Under the pieces are notes generated by a model. It was not told the DNA's origin and ran no database searches. It was given only the letters and a program-made list of their open reading frames with translations. From positions 1 to 9,014 of the forward strand of contig CAUGKA010000068.1 of NCBI GenBank assembly GCA_959599615.1: a stretch of 9,014 bases of DNA, in the 5' to 3' direction. The stretch is from an uncultured Collinsella sp. (GTDB taxonomy: Bacteria; Actinomycetota; Coriobacteriia; Coriobacteriales; Coriobacteriaceae). The translations under genes were made by a program, and so were the position numbers. Each line of letters starts with the position of its first letter. Position 1 is the stretch's first letter. Positions 5,452 to 9,014 of this stretch are shown piece after piece.

Positions 5452-6161
5452 AGACCGATGCCCGCGACCGCGTTATCGTCGCCCTCGACTGCGACCGTGA
5501 GCGTGCGCTCGAGCTCGCCCACGAGCTTTCTGGTCATGCCGCTTGGCTCAAGGTCGGCATGACGCTCTATTACGCTGAGGGCCCCGAGATCGTCAAGACG
5601 TTCAAGGACCTGGGCTTTAAGGTCTTCCTCGACCTCAAGTTCCATGACATTCCGCATCAGGTGCGCGGTGCCGCCCGTTCGGCCTCGCTTGCCGGTGCCG
5701 ACCTGCTCTCGGTCCACGGTTTGGGTTCGGGCGCCATGCTCGCCGCGTGCCGTGAGGGTGCCGAGGAGGCGCGCGAGGACCGCGCCAAGCTCGTCGCCAT
5801 TACCGTGCTCACGAGTATGAACCAGGATGCGCTGGCCGAGATCGGCGTCGAGTCGCCCGTGGCCGAGGAGGCCGCCCGCTTGGCAAAGCTTGCTCAGGCC
5901 AACGGCATCGATGGCATCGTGTGCTCACCGATGGAGGCTCATGACATGCGTGAGCTGCTGGGTCCTGATGCCCTGATCGTGACTCCGGGTGTGCGTCCGG
6001 TGGGTGCCGCCCTTGGTGACCAGTCCCGCGTGGCGACGCCTTCCCAGGCTATCGAGCGTGGCGCAAGCCACATTGTGGTGGGCCGTCCCATCACCGGTGC
6101 CGACGATCCGGTTGCCGCCTTTGACGCCATCGTCGCCGAGCTGGTAGAAAACGTCGCGTAA
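5445..6161 (+). CDS. pyrF: orotidine 5'-phosphate decarboxylase
   Basis: Catalyses the last step to UMP, decarboxylating OMP without a cofactor. The 238-residue protein has the bacterial group I signature DLKFHDIPHQV (residues 63-73), with K65 and D68 of the catalytic Lys-Asp array and D63 upstream. VALDCD at 12-17 is the first substrate-contacting strand, TPGVRP is the loop over the phosphate, and VVGRPIT carries the phosphate-binding Arg. Length is normal. The ATG at 5445 lies inside the last codons of pyrD, a 7-nt overlap, with AGGTG at 5433-5437 as the ribosome binding site. The frame stays open upstream only as a shadow of pyrD. It is the last pyr gene; pyrE, which usually follows in Bacillus-type operons, is absent. 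Confidence 0.97.
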   Translation: MLETDARDRVIVALDCDRERALELAHELSGHAAWLKVGMTLYYAEGPEIVKTFKDLGFKVFLDLKFHDIPHQVRGAARSASLAGADLLSVHGLGSGAMLAACREGAEEAREDRAKLVAITVLTSMNQDALAEIGVESPVAEEAARLAKLAQANGIDGIVCSPMEAHDMRELLGPDALIVTPGVRPVGAALGDQSRVATPSQAIERGASHIVVGRPITGADDPVAAFDAIVAELVENVA

Positions 6162-6206
6162 AAGATTCCCCTAAGTCACCACTTTTGGGTCTCATTAGCA
6201 CAAAAT

Positions 6207-6271
6207 AGCCCCTGTGCCTGCGTAAACTTTCCCATCCTTTGTGTGGAATCGCAGGTCAGGGGCTTAACTTT
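6207..6271 (+). terminator. long hairpin, probable end of the pyr operon
   Basis: AGCCCCTG (6207-6214) pairs with CAGGGGCT (6257-6264). After a small internal loop, CCTGCG (6217-6222) pairs with CGCAGG (6250-6255). The 27-nt apical part can fold further through TTCC and GGAA. The plus-strand tail TTAACTTT is a modest T tract, while the minus-strand reading ends in ATTTT. Position after pyrF and before a new promoter supports a terminator, perhaps bidirectional. The stem is long for a simple terminator. Confidence 0.55.
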
Positions 6272-6283
6272 GGGCGCAGTATA

Positions 6284-6312
6284 TTGCACTTTTTGCGGGT
6301 ATCGTCTAACCT
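6284..6312 (+). promoter_or_regulatory. candidate promoter P1 for mihF-gmk-rpoZ-thiI
   Basis: TTGCAC (6284-6289) and TAACCT (6307-6312) are spaced by exactly 17 nt, a sensible housekeeping sigma factor promoter. Transcription would begin near 6319, giving a leader of about 80 nt that includes the inverted repeat at 6328-6359. Confidence 0.5.
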
Positions 6313-6327
6313 ATGGAGCCGCGATTA

Positions 6328-6359
6328 GGCATTTTGTACGTTCTACGTGCTAAAATGCC
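6328..6359 (+). repeat. long inverted repeat in the mihF upstream region
   Basis: GGCATTTT (6328-6335) pairs with AAAATGCC (6352-6359). Inside it ACGT (6338-6341) pairs with ACGT (6345-6348), with one G-C pair, one G-U pair and a single bulge between them. That makes about 14 base pairs around a TCT loop. No T run follows, so it is not a standard terminator. It is a leader hairpin if transcription starts at P1, or an operator-like palindrome over P2. Confidence 0.7.
6348..6356 (+). promoter_or_regulatory. candidate promoter P2 for mihF, extended -10
   Basis: TGC TAAAAT is a TGn extended -10 with five of six consensus bases, the same TGCTA form as the rpmB promoter. No good -35 is seen at 16-18 nt. 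Transcription would start near 6363. It lies within the right arm of the inverted repeat at 6328-6359. Confidence 0.45.
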
Positions 6360-6390
6360 AATTATTGAATCAGATATAACCCAACTATTT

Positions 6391-6396
6391 GGAGGT
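6391..6396 (+). promoter_or_regulatory. Shine-Dalgarno of mihF
   Basis: GGAGGT lies 4 nt before the ATG at 6401. It shows that an earlier in-frame TTG at 6389, which overlaps this site, is not the start. Confidence 0.75.
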
Positions 6397-6400
6397 ACGA

Positions 6401-6709
6401 ATGGCACTCCCTCAGCTTACCGACGAGCAGCGCAAGCAGGCTCTTGAGAAGGCTGCTGCCGCACGTCACGCCCGCGCTGAGCTTCGCGAGCAGATCAAGA
6501 AGGGCGAGAAGTCCCTCGAGTCCGTGCTCAACTCCGATGACCCCATCGCTTCCCGCATGAAGGTTTCCACCCTCATCGAGTCTCTCCCCGGTTATGGCAA
6601 GGCCAAGGCCGCCAAGATCATGGAGGAGCTCGGTATCTCCGCTACTCGTCGCGTCCAGGGCCTCGGCGTCCGTCAGCGCGAGCAGCTCCTCGAGCAGCTG
6701 ACCAAATAA
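6401..6709 (+). CDS. mihF: integration host factor, actinobacterial type (mIHF)
   Basis: A 102-residue basic DNA-binding nucleoid protein of the mycobacterial IHF family, unrelated in sequence to the proteobacterial IhfA/IhfB pair. The N-terminal half (about 8-55) is a charged helix rich in Ala, Arg, Lys and Glu. The C-terminal half has SLPGYGKAKAAKIMEELGI (residues 61-79), the helix-two-turn-helix core that grips DNA, followed by RRVQGLG, also a family signature. Length matches the compact forms of the family. Neighbours support the call: gmk and rpoZ follow immediately, the standard actinobacterial order, and pyrF precedes. It is the first gene of a unit with its own promoters. In mycobacteria and Streptomyces this protein shapes the nucleoid and supports phage integration. 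Confidence 0.93.
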   Translation: MALPQLTDEQRKQALEKAAAARHARAELREQIKKGEKSLESVLNSDDPIASRMKVSTLIESLPGYGKAKAAKIMEELGISATRRVQGLGVRQREQLLEQLTK

Positions 6710-7279
6710 GTGAGCGCTCAGGATTCCAAGCTCTTTGTGATTTCTGGACCGTCAGGCGCAGGCAAGGGTACGCTCGTCGCTCGTGTGCGCGAGCGCCGCT
6801 CGAACCTGGGTCTGACGGTTTCGGCTACCACGCGAGCACCACGCAAAGGTGAGGTCGACGGCGTCAACTACTTTTTTCTGACGCGCGAGGAGTTCGACCG
6901 CCGCGTGGCAAACGGTGAGTTTGTTGAGTGGGCCGAGGTCCACGGTAACTGCTACGGCACGTTGGTGAGCGAGGTCACATCCAAGCTCGCCTCGGGCTCG
7001 TCTCTGATTTTGGAGATCGATGTCCAGGGCGCCCTGCAGGTGAAGGAGCGTTTCCCCGAGGCCGTGCTGATCTTTATCAAGCCGCCTTCGCTTGAGGTGC
7101 TCCGCGAGCGTCTAGTCGGTCGCGGTACCGAGACGCCCGAGACGATTGAGCTGCGTATGGCAAACGCCGCCGATGAGCTTGCCCTTGCCGACCGCTACGA
7201 CGACGTCGTGGTGAATGACGATCTCGACCGCGCGACCGATGAGCTCGTTCGCGTTCTCGATATGCATGAAAGGATCTGA
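6710..7279 (+). CDS. gmk: guanylate kinase
   Basis: Phosphorylates GMP to GDP with ATP, feeding GTP pools. The 189-residue protein has the P-loop GPSGAGKGT at 13-21. The GMP-binding domain follows, with SATTRAPRKGEVDGVNYFF and FVEWAEVHGNCYGT, both diagnostic of the family. The central strand LILEIDVQGALQVK and the lid region RLVGRGTET come next. Length is normal. The GTG at 6710 abuts the mihF stop with no spacer and has only a weak ribosome binding site, so translation is probably coupled to mihF. rpoZ follows 5 nt after the stop. Confidence 0.97.
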   Translation: MSAQDSKLFVISGPSGAGKGTLVARVRERRSNLGLTVSATTRAPRKGEVDGVNYFFLTREEFDRRVANGEFVEWAEVHGNCYGTLVSEVTSKLASGSSLILEIDVQGALQVKERFPEAVLIFIKPPSLEVLRERLVGRGTETPETIELRMANAADELALADRYDDVVVNDDLDRATDELVRVLDMHERI

Positions 7280-7284
7280 GGTCC

Positions 7285-7566
7285 GTGTCCGTTGTAAAGC
7301 CTTGCATTGACGATCTTCTGGAGAAGACCGATCACAACCGCTTCCTGCTCGCTTCGCTTGCCTCCAAGCGCGCCTGCGACATCAATAGCATGCTGCGTGG
7401 CCAGCACAACCGCGTGCTTGCCGTCCAGGATGTCGATGACATCACCATTGGGCTTTCCGGTGCCGATACCATCTCGATGGCTATGGACGAGATTGTCGAC
7501 GGTGACATCTCTTACGACGAGGCTCGTTACGAGAAGGCGCTTGGCCACAAGGTTGCTGAAGCCTAA
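7285..7566 (+). CDS. rpoZ: RNA polymerase omega subunit
   Basis: Omega is the small chaperone-like subunit of RNA polymerase that clamps the end of the beta-prime chain. The 93-residue product carries the conserved N-terminal block DDLLEKTDHNRFLLASLASKRACDI (about 9-33), equivalent to the RF-L-AAKRA-QI motif of the family, then an acidic C-terminal part with MDEIVDGDISY matching the ALEEI-GKI segment. The start is GTG with AAAGGA 10 nt upstream, and the gene is 5 nt after gmk. The position after mihF and gmk is the actinobacterial norm. The stop TAA is directly followed by the ATG of thiI. In some bacteria ppGpp sensing by the polymerase involves omega; nothing here tests that. Confidence 0.93.
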   Translation: MSVVKPCIDDLLEKTDHNRFLLASLASKRACDINSMLRGQHNRVLAVQDVDDITIGLSGADTISMAMDEIVDGDISYDEARYEKALGHKVAEA

Positions 7567-8811
7567 ATGGCGGCTCGCGTCTGCCTGGTCCACTATCACG
7601 AGGTTGGACTGAAGGGCAAGAACCGCGCACATTTTGAGCATATCCTCATGGATAACATCAAGGCGGCCTTGGCCGCCTTTTCCGTGAACGCCGTGTCTCG
7701 AATTTCCGGTTATATCCTCGTGACCTTTAACGAGCATCAGGCCGACGAGGCGGCGCGTGTCATTCGCACCGTTCCCGGCGTTGCCCGTGTGTCTTTGGCG
7801 TATCACACCAACCGCGACCCGCAGGAGTACTGCGCCGCCGCCGTGAAGGCGCTGCGCGAGTTTGGTTCCTTCGATTCGTTTAAGGTGCACGCCAAGCGCT
7901 CCAATACCGACTATGAGCTCACCTCGATTGATATCAATCGTCAGGTGGGCGAGGTACTGTGTGAGGCCTTCCCCGATAAAAAGGTTCAAATGCACGACCC
8001 CGATGCGATGGTGCACGTACTGGTGGTCCAGGGTAGCGTTTACGTGTACGCGCGCTCCGAGCGCGGCGTGGGCGGTCTGCCGGTGGGTTCTGCCGGCAAG
8101 GTCGTGACGCTGCTGTCGTCGGGTATCGATTCTCCGGTGGCGACCTGGATGCTCGCGCGTCGCGGCGCGGTGTGCGTGCCGGTGCATTTCTCCGGTCGTC
8201 CGCAGACGCCTGATACGAGCGAGTATTTGGTGCAGGACATCATCCGTGCGCTTGAGCCGGGTGTCCAGATCGGCCGCCTGTACGTGGTGCCGTTTGGCGA
8301 CTGCCAGCGTGAGATTTCGGTCACCTGCCCCAGCAACCTGCGTGTGATCATGTATCGTCGCATTATGTATTCGGTTGCCGAGCGCATTGCGCACATCGAG
8401 GGCGCCAAGGCCATCGTTACGGGCGAATCGCTTGGGCAGGTTGCCTCCCAAACGCTTGAGAACATCATGGCCGTCAACGAGGCCGTGAAGATCCCCGTGT
8501 TCCGTCCTCTCATCGGTTCGGACAAGCAGGAGATCATCGCGCGTGCTGAGGAGATCGGTACGTTCGATATCTCGACTGAGGCCGCTCCCGACTGCTGCAC
8601 GCTGTTTATGCCGCGCCGACCCGAGACGCACGCTAAACTCGATGCCGTGCATGAGGCCTGGGAGTTGTTCGATCATGAGGAGATGATCGAGCGCCTGCTC
8701 AAGCAGACCGAGTACATCGACTTCGAGAGCAACACGTATAAGGCCCCTAAGACCTTAAAACGCAAACATTCGGAGCTTGCTCCGCGTGAGATTTACCAAG
8801 ATTACGAGTAA
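7567..8811 (+). CDS. thiI: tRNA 4-thiouridine synthase ThiI (no rhodanese domain)
   Basis: Adenylates U8 of tRNA and inserts sulfur to make 4-thiouridine; in some bacteria it also supplies sulfur for thiazole. The 414-residue protein has the N-terminal ferredoxin-like region (about 1-65, with VHYHEVGLKGKNR), a THUMP domain (about 65-170) and a PP-loop ATP pyrophosphatase domain from about 178. The PP-loop reads SSGIDSPVA (184-192), where most family members have SGGxDS. C343/C344 in DCCTLF lie where the catalytic Cys of the PP-loop domain is expected (Cys344 in Escherichia coli). No C-terminal rhodanese domain follows, so a separate cysteine desulfurase must donate sulfur directly, as in Bacillus subtilis; none is in the window. 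The ATG abuts the rpoZ stop. A strong terminator follows. Confidence 0.95.
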   Translation: MAARVCLVHYHEVGLKGKNRAHFEHILMDNIKAALAAFSVNAVSRISGYILVTFNEHQADEAARVIRTVPGVARVSLAYHTNRDPQEYCAAAVKALREFGSFDSFKVHAKRSNTDYELTSIDINRQVGEVLCEAFPDKKVQMHDPDAMVHVLVVQGSVYVYARSERGVGGLPVGSAGKVVTLLSSGIDSPVATWMLARRGAVCVPVHFSGRPQTPDTSEYLVQDIIRALEPGVQIGRLYVVPFGDCQREISVTCPSNLRVIMYRRIMYSVAERIAHIEGAKAIVTGESLGQVASQTLENIMAVNEAVKIPVFRPLIGSDKQEIIARAEEIGTFDISTEAAPDCCTLFMPRRPETHAKLDAVHEAWELFDHEEMIERLLKQTEYIDFESNTYKAPKTLKRKHSELAPREIYQDYE

Positions 8812-8821
8812 ATTTGTGCAT

Positions 8822-8854
8822 AGACCGACGATGCGCCTGCATCGTCGGTCTTTT
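8822..8854 (+). terminator. intrinsic terminator after thiI
   Basis: A perfect 13-bp stem (8822-8834 with 8839-8851) is closed by the tetraloop GCCT and runs into TTTT (8851-8854). It lies 10 nt after the thiI stop and is the cleanest terminator in the window. It ends the mihF-gmk-rpoZ-thiI unit. Confidence 0.88.
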
Positions 8855-9014
8855 GCTATCTGGGCATTTTGCGGCTAAGCGTTCATTTGCTGACGTGTGC
8901 CTGAATAAATGGACAGATTTGTGCAAGGTTATGGTCGGTTTTTGGTTTGACCGCAAAAAACGGTTTTGGGGCGTGGCTGTTGTGGAGCTCCTTTCCTGAC
9001 ACGATGGTGTTGGG
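8855..9014. other. intergenic tail with imperfect repeats, no gene recognised
   Basis: No convincing coding frame is seen; an open frame at 8814-8999 runs through the thiI terminator and looks like nothing known. CGGTTTTTGG (8936-8945) recurs as CGGTTTTGGG (8961-8970), with an A run (8955-8960) between them that can pair imperfectly with the first T run. TTTGTGCA (8918-8925) repeats the octamer found just after thiI (8813-8820). Confidence 0.5.

Noticed and set aside
7195..8676. Minus-strand 493-codon open frame over thiI
   Set aside because: Antisense shadow rich in His, Arg and Asp, with no start signal. thiI on the plus strand is complete.
8814..8999. 61-codon plus-strand open frame after thiI
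   Set aside because: It runs straight through the 13-bp thiI terminator, starts 2 nt after the thiI stop without its own ribosome binding site, and resembles no family.
1..9014. Mobile element, phage, CRISPR, tRNA or defence system
   Set aside because: No transposase or integrase frame, no regularly spaced repeats, no tRNA cloverleaf and no terminal repeats were seen. The genes are core metabolism with even codon use.

Overview
The window reads as chromosomal DNA of a high-GC actinobacterium, most likely a Coriobacteriia member (Collinsella-like). Three points support this. First, pyr genes are followed by mihF-gmk-rpoZ, an order typical of Actinomycetota. Second, the dihydroorotate dehydrogenase is the two-subunit PyrK/PyrD (class 1B) enzyme usual in anaerobes. 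Third, the pyr operon starts with pyrR behind what looks like a transcription attenuator. The taxon is inferred from gene order and protein character, not from a database match.

Layout. Bases 1-20 may be the tail of a rightward gene, with a weak terminator-like hairpin at 33-52. rpmB (ribosomal protein L28, zinc-binding form) lies on the minus strand at 197-385, with its own extended -10 promoter (440-448) and a good intrinsic terminator (94-130). Bases 450-676 hold nothing I can call. The pyr leader (about 677-837) contains three mutually exclusive RNA hairpins ending in an intrinsic terminator with an 8-T run. The UMP biosynthesis operon follows: pyrR, pyrB, pyrC, pyrK, pyrD and pyrF (838-6161), tightly packed or overlapping except for a 92-nt gap between pyrC and pyrK that carries two hairpins. 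A long imperfect hairpin (6207-6264) probably ends the operon. A new unit then begins, with two candidate promoters and a striking inverted repeat, and carries mihF, gmk, rpoZ and thiI (6401-8811). It ends at a 13-bp-stem intrinsic terminator (8822-8854). The last 160 bases are non-coding as far as I can see.

How the genes work together. PyrB, PyrC, PyrK/PyrD and PyrF carry out four of the six de novo steps to UMP: carbamoyl-aspartate, dihydroorotate, orotate, and OMP to UMP. Carbamoyl-phosphate synthase (carAB) and orotate phosphoribosyltransferase (pyrE) are not in the window and must lie elsewhere. PyrR is expected to sense UMP/UTP and close the operon through the leader. The second unit combines a nucleoid protein (mIHF), guanylate kinase, the RNA polymerase omega subunit and the tRNA 4-thiouridine synthase ThiI. 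In mycobacteria and many other actinobacteria rpoZ is followed by coaBC, so thiI in that place is a local difference.

No phage, insertion sequence, CRISPR array, tRNA or rRNA was seen. The protein-coding part is ordinary core metabolism. The points most worth following up are regulatory: the pyr leader switch, the hairpins at the pyrC-pyrK junction, and the inverted repeat lying over the candidate mihF promoter.
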